A stretch of 64,000 nt of DNA from Candidatus Omnitrophota bacterium (GTDB taxonomy: Bacteria > Omnitrophota > Gorgyraeia > Zapsychrales > Zapsychraceae), in assembly GCA_020632495.1 (NCBI GenBank), contig JACKFL010000006.1:868001-932000 (forward strand), in the 5' to 3' direction. Positions 45,366 through 53,983 of this stretch are shown piece after piece. The notes under the pieces were generated by a model, which searched no databases, was not told the origin of the DNA, and saw only the letters and a list, made by a program, of their open reading frames with translations. How positions within the stretch are numbered: the first letter of the stretch is position 1; every line of letters begins with the position of its first letter. The translations under genes and the position numbers were made by a program.

Positions 45366-46330
45366 GGGACCATTTTCGGGACGATCCGCTTCACCAGTTT
45401 TCGCGTCGCGTTCTCGATCGCCAGTTTACCGGCGATACTCTCCGAGACGTCGACGGCCAGGGCGGTCTCCCGGTCGATGGCGATGATCTCACCGCTCTTT
45501 TTCTCAACTGCTTTGACTTCCACGCGTGCCTTACAGGTGATCAGATTACCATTCTGTACCGCGTACTCGCTGAAGGCCTCGCCGGTAATGGTGATGTCGG
45601 GATCCTTTTTGGCCGTGGCCGGATCCAGCAGCGGGAATCCCAGCTGCTGCAAAGCGAGGCTGATTTCGGTCTGGGCGGCCGGGTCCGGCACAGTGCGGTT
45701 CATATGCTGTTCGGGGATATTGACCGTCACCGTCGGAAGCTCACGGCCTTTCAAGGCCAGCGTGTACTTTTCCATAAAATCGTCGGCGACCATATTCTTG
45801 GCAATGAGAGTGCTGCCTTTCTCGGAGAGTGTGGCCGCCACCTTATCCCCGAGTGCCCGGGCGGCGATGTCCACGGATTCTTTGACGGATTGATTGACGG
45901 CCTCGGCATAGGTCAACCCGGTCTCCACGCCGATAATCTTGGCCATGTAGGTAGCCTCGCTGCCCATGGCAAAGGCGCTGCCGGTGATAATCACCTTGGC
46001 TCCCACCAGACTGCCGATACGCGCGGCCGTCGACGGGTCCACGGTTCCGGACAGGCCGAGTTCCATTTCGGCAAAGGCCTTATTGATATCGGCTCGGTCT
46101 ACCAAAACGATCCCGTCGGCGGTGCCGAGCTGGACCTGCAGCAGGTCCGACGTCTGCCGTCCGGCGCCCGCCAAATTCTCATCTTCCTGAAACGGCAGCA
46201 CGGCCACGGTCAGCGCCGGTCCCGAGGGCTTGCTTTGATCGTCCATCTCGGCGAGCGCCTTCCCTCCCGTATTCAGCATCAGGACCGCCAGTACGACGGC
46301 GGCATAATGGATTCGCATGGTCTTGAACAT
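45362..46330 (-). CDS. CsgG/FlgO-like outer-membrane assembly protein
   Basis: 322 residues. Signal peptide to about residue 28. The CsgG domain is clear: LTVAVLPFQEDENLAGAGRQ, IVLVDRADINKAFAEMELGL, RIGSLVGAKVIITGSAF. The C-terminal part (PDITITGEAFSEYAVQNG, LITCKARVEVKAVEKKSG) resembles the FlgT/LPP20-type domain. No lipobox cysteine is seen, unlike curli CsgG. AGGAGG lies five bases before the ATG, the best Shine-Dalgarno sequence in the neighbourhood. It may form or gate a secretion pore. Confidence 0.85.
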   Translation of the reverse strand: MFKTMRIHYAAVVLAVLMLNTGGKALAEMDDQSKPSGPALTVAVLPFQEDENLAGAGRQTSDLLQVQLGTADGIVLVDRADINKAFAEMELGLSGTVDPSTAARIGSLVGAKVIITGSAFAMGSEATYMAKIIGVETGLTYAEAVNQSVKESVDIAARALGDKVAATLSEKGSTLIAKNMVADDFMEKYTLALKGRELPTVTVNIPEQHMNRTVPDPAAQTEISLALQQLGFPLLDPATAKKDPDITITGEAFSEYAVQNGNLITCKARVEVKAVEKKSGEIIAIDRETALAVDVSESIAGKLAIENATRKLVKRIVPKMVP

Positions 46331-46344
46331 TTATTCCTCCTGGT

Positions 46345-47169
46345 TTAGGGTATCGTCATCTGTATAATTTCGGCGAACATCTGCTGCGCGCGCGGATCGG
46401 CGGCCAGCCGGTCGATGAGTTTGATATGCACATCGATGACGCGGCCGACCGCGGTGTCGGAGACTGATACGCGCGCGAGCGGTTCGGACTGTTCATGAAA
46501 GATCACGGTCGTCTGACCGGTTTGAATAAAACGTTCCCGGCGGAAGGTCCGGTCCCCCGTGTTGACGGCAAAGACGACCTTCGGCAGCGGTTCGCGCGCC
46601 GGGACGCGGATATCCTCATGGGCTATATCATAACGGGTGAGAAATCCGTCCAGTATTCCGTCCCGGTCCGCCACGCGCAGCTGGACCTGCCGCGACCACG
46701 GTTTGAACGCGTCCAGGATGGTGTCCGGATACGCCTCCACCGTAATATCGGATTCGGGCAGGAGATGAACGGCATTGTTGTCCAGACGGCCGAATCGGAC
46801 TATGAAAGGGGTTTGGCGCCGGACCGCGGGGATTTGGAAGGTGAGTGGATACGGGATGGGTCCCGGTTCCAGTTCAATATGGATTTCCTCAAGCGGAGCC
46901 GTTTCCAGGGCGGATGACAGCTGGATCAGCCTGGCCGTGAGCGCCGGGCAGGGCTCTGAAGCGCAGGATATGACGGCGGGGATACTGATCTCGCGCCCGC
47001 CGAAACAGGCGAGCGGGCCGGCGGAAGAGCTGCCCGCCGGCCGGATTTCGATCCACGGCCCGGGCAAAATCTCATTGCTGTCCAGAGCTGAGACTGTCCC
47101 GCTGCCGAGCCCGGCGATCAGGACGGTCATGACCAAAATACGGATGAAGTTGCGGACATCAAGAACCAC
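46345..47169 (-). CDS. Exported protein of unknown function, first gene of the CsgG operon
   Basis: About 274 residues. Start is a GTG at 47169 with GGGGAGAG six to seven bases upstream; this places a signal peptide (core FIRILVMTVLIAGLGSG) at the N terminus, whereas the longer frame has an unrelated extension. The mature part is beta-rich with two cysteines at CASEPC. I do not recognise a family. It ends 14 bases before the csgG-like gene and is probably co-transcribed, so a role in the same envelope complex is likely. Confidence 0.65.
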   Translation of the reverse strand: MVLDVRNFIRILVMTVLIAGLGSGTVSALDSNEILPGPWIEIRPAGSSSAGPLACFGGREISIPAVISCASEPCPALTARLIQLSSALETAPLEEIHIELEPGPIPYPLTFQIPAVRRQTPFIVRFGRLDNNAVHLLPESDITVEAYPDTILDAFKPWSRQVQLRVADRDGILDGFLTRYDIAHEDIRVPAREPLPKVVFAVNTGDRTFRRERFIQTGQTTVIFHEQSEPLARVSVSDTAVGRVIDVHIKLIDRLAADPRAQQMFAEIIQMTIP

Positions 47170-47355
47170 GGAATCTCTCCCCTTATTGAGCGGGCCGCGG
47201 TCGCCCGCGGTGCTGTATTGTAACAAAATCCGGCAGATTTGGAAAGCGGCCGGCACGGGCCTTCGATTACAAACGCCCGGCTTGATTTCAGGCGGCGGTA
47301 TGCGGATAATAGGATAGCAAACCACTCTACAATATGTTTATGTGCGGGAGGCGCT

Positions 47356-47994
47356 ATGCGGGATACGGATTTCTTCCATATGCAATGGGACAACGCCCAA
47401 CACTGTCCTAAATGTAACAAGCATTTTATGGTCCAGGGGGCGGCGGCGCATAAAAAGTGTCCGGACTGCGGCGGGGCTTTGAGCGCGATTTCAACGGAAC
47501 AGGCCGACCGCATTGAGCGGATGATGGGCCTCTTTCAAAAGACGGCCGGGTTCCTCGGCATGGACCGGCGTGTCACCGAAACCTTTCAGGCGATGATCCG
47601 GCAAAAAGCCGGCGGTCTGTACAAATGCGACGCCTGCGGCGAACTTACTCCCGGGACCGAACCCGACGGCGCGCAGCCGGGTGACGGGTGCCGGGCGTGT
47701 CACGGGCCGCTGCGGGAAGCCAACCCGGGCGAGGTCAATGCGGAGGCGCTGCTTAAACTGCCGCAATCGGAAACCCGTGAATTTACCGCCAAATCCCTTA
47801 CCGAACACCACGCCTTTTGCCCGGTCTGCGGCAAGACGACCCGCGATACGGTCCGTCCGGCCTTCTGCTCCCATTGCGGCGCGAACCTCAGCGGCCGGCA
47901 GGCCAAGGTCAACAGCGGGCTGTGGCTGTACTACCTCATGCTGGCGTTGGTCGCGGCGGGGGCGATTGCGGGTATGGTGTATTTTACGCGTTGA
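47356..47994 (+). CDS. Zinc-ribbon membrane protein
   Basis: About 212 residues. Three pairs of zinc-knuckle CxxC motifs are seen: HCPKCNKHF with KCPDCG, KCDACGELT with CRACHG, and FCPVCGKTT with FCSHCGANLS. A single C-terminal membrane segment (LWLYYLMLALVAAGAIAGMV) tail-anchors it. ATG 47356 is chosen because GGAGG precedes it by five bases; the longer frame only adds antisense sequence. It is one of the few plus-strand genes and stands alone. Function unknown. Confidence 0.75.
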   Translation: MRDTDFFHMQWDNAQHCPKCNKHFMVQGAAAHKKCPDCGGALSAISTEQADRIERMMGLFQKTAGFLGMDRRVTETFQAMIRQKAGGLYKCDACGELTPGTEPDGAQPGDGCRACHGPLREANPGEVNAEALLKLPQSETREFTAKSLTEHHAFCPVCGKTTRDTVRPAFCSHCGANLSGRQAKVNSGLWLYYLMLALVAAGAIAGMVYFTR

Positions 47995-48012
47995 GAGAAC
48001 TTGGAGCAGCTT

Positions 48013-48147
48013 GAGTCGGGATAAGTGATACGGGATATGGGATACGGGGTTGGCCGGTTATGTCATGACCTGAATTTGATTATCTGTCTGCGCAACTCAA
48101 GATGGCAAACTGTTCGTATCACGCATCCCGTATCCCGACTCGCGTGA
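48013..48147. repeat. Inverted pair of heptamer arrays (GGGATAN type)
   Basis: Left arm 48013-48049 reads GGGATAA, GTGATAC, GGGATAT, GGGATAC, GGGG. Right arm 48115-48147 reads GTATCAC, GCATCCC, GTATCCC, GACTCGC. A near-identical copy of the left arm recurs inverted at 50538-50569. The arrays fill the gap between two convergent genes. Confidence 0.85.
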
Positions 48148-48169
48148 CACATACAATCAGATAATCCCC

Positions 48170-49579
48170 TCATGGAATCTCATCATGCAACCGCAATGGC
48201 GGGATTTGCTCGTCAGGCACCATCTCGATATCTTCCCATTTCCCCTGCCGGTACCGCCGCACCAATAATCCCGAAGCGATAAAAAAGACGACGATCACCG
48301 TGATCCATCCCCACTGGGCCGGTGCGTGCAGGACATGCAGCGTCACCCACAGGATCGGGACCATGCACCAGTGCAGGATCACCGAGAAATACATCGCCCA
48401 CAGGGTATCCCCTGCCCCGCGCAGCGCGCCGATCAGCACTACATACAAGGCCTGCAATCCGACATACACCATGATGCAGCGCAGCATAAAGGCGGCGAGC
48501 GGCCGGGCTGCGTCGAAGACCGGCTGGGCTCCCGGCGCCCGAAAAACGTCGGCCAGGGCGTCGGCGAAGAATGTAAAGGCGACAAACACCGTCCCCGCGT
48601 AAATCAATCCCATCAATAGCGACGACTGCACAGCCCTTTTGGCGGACGCCGTGTCACGGGCGCCCATATATTTTCCGACGAGGCTGGTGATGCCCATTTC
48701 CAGTCCGATCAACGGGACGTAGATCACAATGTCCCAGTTCAAGGCCACTGTTGAGGCAGTGGCGGATGCCGGCCCCACCGCGTGAAAGATCAGCACGAAT
48801 AAGTCAAAGGCCATCAGATTGAGGAACATCTCGACCCCCGGCGGATAGCCGAAACGCAGCAGTTTGGTCATGATCGCCTTGTCGAACCGCAGCGACTGTC
48901 CCACGGCAAACTCGCGCGCGTTGCGCGGCGCCCAATACACGCCCAACAGCACGGCCATTCCGGTGAAGGCTCCCAAAACCGTTCCGTAGGCCGCGCCGCG
49001 GATGCCCAGTGCGGGAAATCCCCAGTTGCCGAATATCAGGACGTAATTGGCCGCGACGTTGACCGCCATCGCGGTCACCGCGGCAATCATGACCACCCGG
49101 GTGCGTCCGATGCCGGTAAAATACGAACTCAACGTCTGGCGCAGTAACGGAAAGAGACAAAACAGCATGATGGTGTCGAAGTACAGCAACTGCGGCGCCA
49201 GCTGACCGGGGCCGATGCCGGAGTGACGGAACATGAAATAGGCCAGCGGCCGGCATAACAGAATCAGCGGATAACCGGCTGCGGCGATGAGCACGGCCTG
49301 CGTTACGACAACGGCCGATTTGTCCTTGCGTCCGGCGCCGAAATACTGCGCGGTGAGTGCCGTGGTGTATCCGCAGAGCCCCAGGAAGAAGGTCATCATC
49401 ATGTACCCGGTGATCCCTCCGGCCATCGACGCGTTCATCATATCCGGACCGAGCCGGGACAAAAACAGCCGGTCCGTAAAGATCATCATCGTCTCACAGG
49501 CGTAGGAAACGACCATGGGCAGCGCGATGGTGAGGACTTCCTTGATGCCTCCCGGGCGAGGGGGATTTCCGTCGGACAT
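48170..49579 (-). CDS. MATE-family efflux transporter (NorM-like)
   Basis: 469 residues with twelve membrane segments. The MATE signatures are seen: IALPMVVSYACETMMIFTDR at the first helix, ALTAQYFGAGRKDKSAVVV, and the second-half equivalent GITSLVGKYMGARDTASAKR. It would export cationic compounds in exchange for Na+ or H+. AAAAGGATACC precedes the ATG. The neighbours give no clue to the substrate. Confidence 0.93.
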   Translation of the reverse strand: MSDGNPPRPGGIKEVLTIALPMVVSYACETMMIFTDRLFLSRLGPDMMNASMAGGITGYMMMTFFLGLCGYTTALTAQYFGAGRKDKSAVVVTQAVLIAAAGYPLILLCRPLAYFMFRHSGIGPGQLAPQLLYFDTIMLFCLFPLLRQTLSSYFTGIGRTRVVMIAAVTAMAVNVAANYVLIFGNWGFPALGIRGAAYGTVLGAFTGMAVLLGVYWAPRNAREFAVGQSLRFDKAIMTKLLRFGYPPGVEMFLNLMAFDLFVLIFHAVGPASATASTVALNWDIVIYVPLIGLEMGITSLVGKYMGARDTASAKRAVQSSLLMGLIYAGTVFVAFTFFADALADVFRAPGAQPVFDAARPLAAFMLRCIMVYVGLQALYVVLIGALRGAGDTLWAMYFSVILHWCMVPILWVTLHVLHAPAQWGWITVIVVFFIASGLLVRRYRQGKWEDIEMVPDEQIPPLRLHDEIP

Positions 49580-49610
49580 GGTATCCTTTTGGGGGTGTTG
49601 GGTTTGGCGT

Positions 49611-49616
49611 ATTATA
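49611..49616 (-). promoter_or_regulatory. -10 box of the MATE gene
   Basis: Consensus TATAAT on the minus strand, giving a leader of about 25 nt. The -35 region falls in a heptamer array and has no good match. Confidence 0.45.
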
Positions 49617-49622
49617 TCGCAA

Positions 49623-49776
49623 GGGTGATGAGTGTTGAGTGGTCCCTCGCCTGCGCTCGGGATGGTGAGCGAAGTCGAACCATGAGTGATGATCGCAGTT
49701 TAACGGACGTACAAAAAATCCATGCGATCATCACTCAGCACCGCATGGACATCGGGAATGCATCACTCATCACCCA
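49623..49776. repeat. Nested inverted repeats with mosaic intergenic element
   Basis: GAGTGATGATCGCA (49684-49697) and TGCGATCATCACTC (49723-49736) form a perfect 14-bp inverted repeat. Outside it GGGTGATGAGTG (from 49623) pairs with CACTCATCACCC (ending 49775). Between the left arms lies 49642-49684, a GCTCGGGATGGTGAGCGAAG-type segment of a kind seen between genes in many bacteria. The words again fall in 7-bp steps (CATCACT, CATCACC). Confidence 0.75.
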
Positions 49777-49833
49777 TGGGATCTATCGTATCCGAATAAA
49801 TTCTTAGAAGTGGTCTAGCATACCGGAGTCCGC

Positions 49834-50409
49834 TTACCGCCGGGAAGTACCCTTGTTGAAATTGTCGCGGGCCTTGGTCGCCATGCCCTTGACCTTGTCT
49901 CCGGTGACATTATGCCGCTGGGGGGCTGTCAGGGAACTGCTGGAGCGTTGTCCGCGTTTTAAATAATCGCGTTCCCCGCGGCGGGTTTCCGACCGGGTGC
50001 CGATCACGGCGTTGAGGTGGCTGCTGCTTTGCAGCCGTTGGCGGACATCCGATTCCGCGGTGTAGGTGTCGCGGCCGCGCAGACGGGACTCCTTCTTCTC
50101 CAGCTCCAGATTTTCGCGCCGGTAGTCCTGCAGCAATTCTTTTTTCTCGGCCTTGAATTCCTTCTCCAGTTCCATCTTTTGACGGTTATAGTCCGCAGGC
50201 TGCTCATCGGAGAGCTTCGTGACGGCGGCGTCATAACCTTCGGCGAGGGCGTCCTTCTCCTGTTGATACTTCAGGAACAACGCTTCCTTGTCGCGCAGGA
50301 TTTCACCGAGGAGTTGGTCCCGTGATGGCTGTTCCGCCGTATCTTCCTGGGCCCCGGCCGGCGCGGTGAACCAAAGCAGAATGATCATGATGGGGGTGAG
50401 TATTTTCAT
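49834..50409 (-). CDS. Secreted coiled-coil protein, charged
   Basis: 191 residues. Signal peptide 1-20 (cleavage after AGA). Residues about 28-115 are strongly heptad-patterned and rich in Glu/Lys (KYQQEKDALAEGYDAAV, LEKEFKAEKKELLQDYRREN), indicating a coiled coil. The C terminus is basic and Ser-rich. No family recognised. A TATAAT box lies seven bases before the ATG and no Shine-Dalgarno sequence is present, so leaderless translation is predicted. Confidence 0.6.
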   Translation of the reverse strand: MKILTPIMIILLWFTAPAGAQEDTAEQPSRDQLLGEILRDKEALFLKYQQEKDALAEGYDAAVTKLSDEQPADYNRQKMELEKEFKAEKKELLQDYRRENLELEKKESRLRGRDTYTAESDVRQRLQSSSHLNAVIGTRSETRRGERDYLKRGQRSSSSLTAPQRHNVTGDKVKGMATKARDNFNKGTSRR

Positions 50410-50416
50410 TGGGCAA

Positions 50417-50425
50417 ATTATAGCA
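50417..50425 (-). promoter_or_regulatory. Extended -10 element giving a leaderless transcript
   Basis: TGCTATAAT on the minus strand ends seven bases before the ATG at 50409. Transcription would begin at or next to the start codon. Confidence 0.5.
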
Positions 50426-50537
50426 TATAGGTCGGATAAATGGTTTATGAGTATATGTGTCTATGCGTGGTTTTGAACGTTGTCCCGGGTTCTCGAATTT
50501 ACGGCGATCCGGGTTCTGCCTGTCAGTAAACTGTACT

Positions 50538-50569
50538 TATCCCATATCCCGTATCACTTGTCCCGACTC
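50538..50569. repeat. Inverted dispersed copy of the GGGATAN array
   Basis: Reverse complement matches 48013-48044 over 32 bases with a single difference. It reads TTATCCC, ATATCCC, GTATCAC, TTGTCCC, GACTCA in 7-bp steps and lies 12 bases before the stop of the YihY-like gene. Confidence 0.85.
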
Positions 50570-50581
50570 ACGCCACCTGGC

Positions 50582-51904
50582 CTACAGATCTTTGAGCAGG
50601 AAATTATCCCCCGATTTCGCGATCTGCACATTCAGATTTTCCATCGCGTAGCGGATTTTGCCGATCAGTTCATTGTCGGCCAGCGGAATATTATTGCTGC
50701 CGAAATCGTCCATCCGCTCCAGCACATGCTGCAGCGTCATATCGTCGATATCGTAGGCGGGTTGAAAAGCGACCACACCGACATCACGCTTGACCTCGGT
50801 CAGGACCCCGCATTCGGTGAGATTAAACAGGACCTGGTTCGCGAGCCGGATTGGCAGTTCGAGGGCCGCGGCGATCTCTTCGGCAGTCAGGGGCGGTTCG
50901 GCCTTGTCAAAGCGTTTGACGATCAGCGCGGTCACCGTCACCGCCACCAGCTGACGGAAACGCCGGCTGGTCCGCAGGCTGTCCGGTTCAAACTCATAGG
51001 TGTGCACATTCTGTTCGGCAAACGAAATCTCGGCGCCGAAGAGCACGATCAGCCAGCTGATCTGCATCCACACGAGAAACAGCGGCAGCGCGGCAAAGCT
51101 GCCGTAGATCGCGCCGTAGCGCGACACGCCCACCTGAAACGCGATGTACCCCCACTGCACGGCCTGGTAGATTGTTCCGGCGATGATCCCGCCGAGCAGG
51201 GCCGATTTCAGTTTCACCGAGGTATTGGGGATAAACGTGTAAAGGAACGTAAACAGAAACCACATGACGCAGTACGGCAGAAACGTCAGCAGCCACAGGA
51301 TAAAATCACCGACCGGCCCGAGGAATGACAATTGGTGGACAACCAGGGTGATCTTGCTGGTGATGATGACCGTCAATGAGCTGGCCATAATCAGCAGGAC
51401 CGGGCAGATCAGCATGATCGACAGATAGTCGGTGAGCTTGCGGCCCCACGGACGTCCCTTCTGTACCCCCCAGATCCCGTTGAAACTCTCTTCAATATTA
51501 CCGAGGACCTTGACCACCGACCAGAAAAGGATCGCCACCCCGACCCCGGCGATGATCCCGCCCTGGGTATTGGCCAGCAGGGCCTGGGAAAACTCGATGA
51601 TGCGGTTGACCACTTCCTCCTGGCCCGGCAGGCGTTCACGCAGCTGGGCCTCAAGACGGTTCTGGAAGCCGAAACCCTTGGCGATCCCGAACGCCATGGC
51701 CACGATCGGGACGATCGACAATAACGAGAAAAAGGTCAGCGCCGAGGCGCGTAATGTGCATTTGTCTTCATCGAAACCGCGGATGGCCAGCAGGATGATG
51801 CGCAGCTGGGTGATCAGCAGAGAGCGCGGCCCCTTCACCTGCTTCACGCGGATGCGCCAGATGTCGGTCTGCAAAAAGGCGATGATTTTGTTAATGAAAC
51901 TCAT
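50582..51904 (-). CDS. YihY/virulence factor BrkB family membrane protein
   Basis: 440 residues. Six membrane segments in the first 290 residues, with the family signatures RASALTFFSLLSIVPIVAMA and LPLFLVWMQISWLIVLFGAE. Residues about 320-440 form a cytoplasmic winged-helix-like extension (TAEEIAAALELPIRLANQVL). Related proteins were once called RNase BN, wrongly. Function is poorly known. A TATAAT box lies only seven bases before the ATG. It is not part of the ABC operon to its right, which ends 53 bases away. Confidence 0.9.
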   Translation of the reverse strand: MSFINKIIAFLQTDIWRIRVKQVKGPRSLLITQLRIILLAIRGFDEDKCTLRASALTFFSLLSIVPIVAMAFGIAKGFGFQNRLEAQLRERLPGQEEVVNRIIEFSQALLANTQGGIIAGVGVAILFWSVVKVLGNIEESFNGIWGVQKGRPWGRKLTDYLSIMLICPVLLIMASSLTVIITSKITLVVHQLSFLGPVGDFILWLLTFLPYCVMWFLFTFLYTFIPNTSVKLKSALLGGIIAGTIYQAVQWGYIAFQVGVSRYGAIYGSFAALPLFLVWMQISWLIVLFGAEISFAEQNVHTYEFEPDSLRTSRRFRQLVAVTVTALIVKRFDKAEPPLTAEEIAAALELPIRLANQVLFNLTECGVLTEVKRDVGVVAFQPAYDIDDMTLQHVLERMDDFGSNNIPLADNELIGKIRYAMENLNVQIAKSGDNFLLKDL

Positions 51905-51911
51905 GGGGGAA

Positions 51912-51920
51912 ATTATAACA
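51912..51920 (-). promoter_or_regulatory. Extended -10 element giving a leaderless transcript
   Basis: TGTTATAAT on the minus strand ends seven bases before the ATG at 51904, the same arrangement as at 50417-50425. Confidence 0.5.
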
Positions 51921-51957
51921 TGTAATCAGGCGTCGTGCATATCGTATCTGCCTGTGG

Positions 51958-53070
51958 CTATCCCAGCCGTTTTTGGAATTTGTGGATGCTGAAGCCGATG
52001 ATGACCACGGCCATGACGCTCAAGGCGAGGATCTGCGGCAGCAGGTCCTGGGCTGTCAGGCCCTTCAGGATGATCCCGCGGATGATCTTCAGAAAATGGG
52101 TCAGCGGGATGATATTCCCGAGATAGTAAATGAAGGACGGCATGGTCTCGCGCGGGAAGATAAACCCGGAGAGCAGGATCGACGGCGAGGCGAAAAACAG
52201 TACGATCTGCGACGCCTGCTGCTGATTCTGGGCGACGCTGGAGGCAAACAGGCCGATGGCCAGACAGACAATCAGAAATAGAAACGTCAACGCCGCCAGT
52301 AACAGCACGCTGCCCCGGATCGGGACCTTGAAGAGGAAATGTGCCGTGCCGATGACCAGTGTCGAGATCAGCATGCCGATGATGATGTAGGGAACCAGTT
52401 TGCCGATGATAAACTCGTAGTTTTTGACCGGCGTCACCAGCAGCTGTTCGATATTCCCCCGCTCCCGTTCGCGCACCACCGCTGAGGCGGTGATCATCGG
52501 GATCAAAAGCTGGATAAGAAAACCGACCAGCCCCGGGATCATGAAATAAGAGCTCTTGAGGTCCGGGTTATACCACATCCGCGGCCTGAAATCGATCGGC
52601 CGCGCGCGCACCGGGATCAGGCCTTCGCGTTCCATAAAGGCGGTTATGATGGACTGGCCGGCGTTGAGCGCCGAGCTGGCGGGGTTGGAATCGGTGCCGT
52701 CGATCACCATCTGCAGCTGGCCCTCCTCCCCCGAGAGGGTGTCGCGCGTAAAGTCGGGCGGAATATTGATCCCGACCTTGGCGTCGCCCCGGTCCACGAG
52801 CTGTTTTAATTCATGCGAGGATTCGACGCGGAAATTAATATCAAAATACGACGACTGCTCCAGGGCCTGCAGCAGACGCCGGCTCAGCGATGATTGGTCC
52901 TGGTCGTACACCGCGGTGGACAGGTGGCGGACATCGGTGTTGATCCCGTAGCCGTACAGGATCAGCTGCATCAACGGCATCAGGATCACCAGCGCCAGGG
53001 TACGCTTGTCACGGAGGATGTGCAGGCATTCCTTTCGGACGACGGCGGATATGTTACGCGTTAGGGTCAT
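51958..53070 (-). CDS. ABC-2 type transporter permease (YhhJ/YbhR-like)
   Basis: About 370 residues. One N-terminal membrane segment after VRKECLHILRDKRTLALVIL, a periplasmic domain of about 130 residues, and five further segments including LVGFLIQLLIPMITASAVVR followed by RERERGNIEQLLVTP, the ABC-2 coupling motif. ATG 53070 lies inside the end of the ATPase gene (17-base overlap); the longer frame is out-of-register ATPase sequence. With the ATPase and HlyD-like proteins it should form a MacB/YbhFSR-like drug or lipid exporter. Confidence 0.9.
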   Translation of the reverse strand: MTLTRNISAVVRKECLHILRDKRTLALVILMPLMQLILYGYGINTDVRHLSTAVYDQDQSSLSRRLLQALEQSSYFDINFRVESSHELKQLVDRGDAKVGINIPPDFTRDTLSGEEGQLQMVIDGTDSNPASSALNAGQSIITAFMEREGLIPVRARPIDFRPRMWYNPDLKSSYFMIPGLVGFLIQLLIPMITASAVVRERERGNIEQLLVTPVKNYEFIIGKLVPYIIIGMLISTLVIGTAHFLFKVPIRGSVLLLAALTFLFLIVCLAIGLFASSVAQNQQQASQIVLFFASPSILLSGFIFPRETMPSFIYYLGNIIPLTHFLKIIRGIILKGLTAQDLLPQILALSVMAVVIIGFSIHKFQKRLG

Positions 53071-53983
53071 CGGCGATGGTGGCAAACAGGTCCTCGAGGG
53101 ACGGATCGATGTGGCGTATGGATTCGATTTGGATACGCTCCCGGGCTGCTGCTTCACGCAGCCGGGACGCGATGTCAGCACCCTTTTCGACGTTAAGATG
53201 CAGGTTAGTCCCGTAAAGGGTGACGGCCTTTACCTGCGGGATTTCCCGAAAGGCGCGGGCCCCGGCCATCACCGGTTGACAGGTGATTTCCAGGATGTCG
53301 CCGTCGATGTCTTCCTTGAGCCGGGCCGGCTCGCCCTGGGTAAGGACGCGGCCGCGCGAGATGATCGCGATATTCTGGCAGCGTTCCGCTTCTTCCATAT
53401 AATGGGTCGTGACAAACAGCGTGATCCCGGATTGCGCCAGCTGATAAAACAATTCCCATAACGACCGCCGGGAAATCGGATCGATCCCGGCGGTAGGCTC
53501 ATCCAGAAAAAGGATCCTCGGGCGGTGCAGGATGGCATTAGCCACGGCCACGCGCTGCTTCATCCCTCCGGATAGCGTTCCGGACATGCGGTTTTGCCAT
53601 TTGTCCATGCGCACCGTCTTGAGGACTTCTGTGATCCGTTCCCGCAACCGCTGGCCGGACAGTCCGTAAATTTGGCCGTAAAAGCTCAGATTTTCAAGCA
53701 CGGTCAGGTCTTCATAGAGACTGAAGCGTTGCGAGACATACCCGATGGACTGTTTGATTTCTTCCGGGGAGCGGATGAGGTCACAGCCGGCGACCCGGCC
53801 TTCGCCCGCGGTGGGCGCGAGGATGCCGCACAGCATGCGCATGGTGGTGCTTTTCCCCGCCCCGTTGGCGCCGAGATATCCGAAGACTTCTCCATACTGA
53901 ATTGTCAGCGAGATATTATCGACCGCGGTGAGTGTGCCGAATTTTTTGGTGAGGTTGCGGACTTCAATGGCCGGATCGTTCAT
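53054..53983 (-). CDS. ABC transporter ATP-binding protein
   Basis: About 309 residues. Walker A GANGAGKSTT, Q-loop ...IGYVSQRFSLY, ABC signature LSGGMKQRV, Walker B ILFLDEPTAGID and switch histidine in FVTTHYMEEAE are all intact. C-terminal extension of about 70 residues as in YbhF/CcmA-type subunits. ATG 53983 is chosen because it starts the family alignment (IEVRNLTKKFG); it overlaps the HlyD-like gene by 20 bases. Confidence 0.95.
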   Translation of the reverse strand: MNDPAIEVRNLTKKFGTLTAVDNISLTIQYGEVFGYLGANGAGKSTTMRMLCGILAPTAGEGRVAGCDLIRSPEEIKQSIGYVSQRFSLYEDLTVLENLSFYGQIYGLSGQRLRERITEVLKTVRMDKWQNRMSGTLSGGMKQRVAVANAILHRPRILFLDEPTAGIDPISRRSLWELFYQLAQSGITLFVTTHYMEEAERCQNIAIISRGRVLTQGEPARLKEDIDGDILEITCQPVMAGARAFREIPQVKAVTLYGTNLHLNVEKGADIASRLREAAARERIQIESIRHIDPSLEDLFATIADDPNA

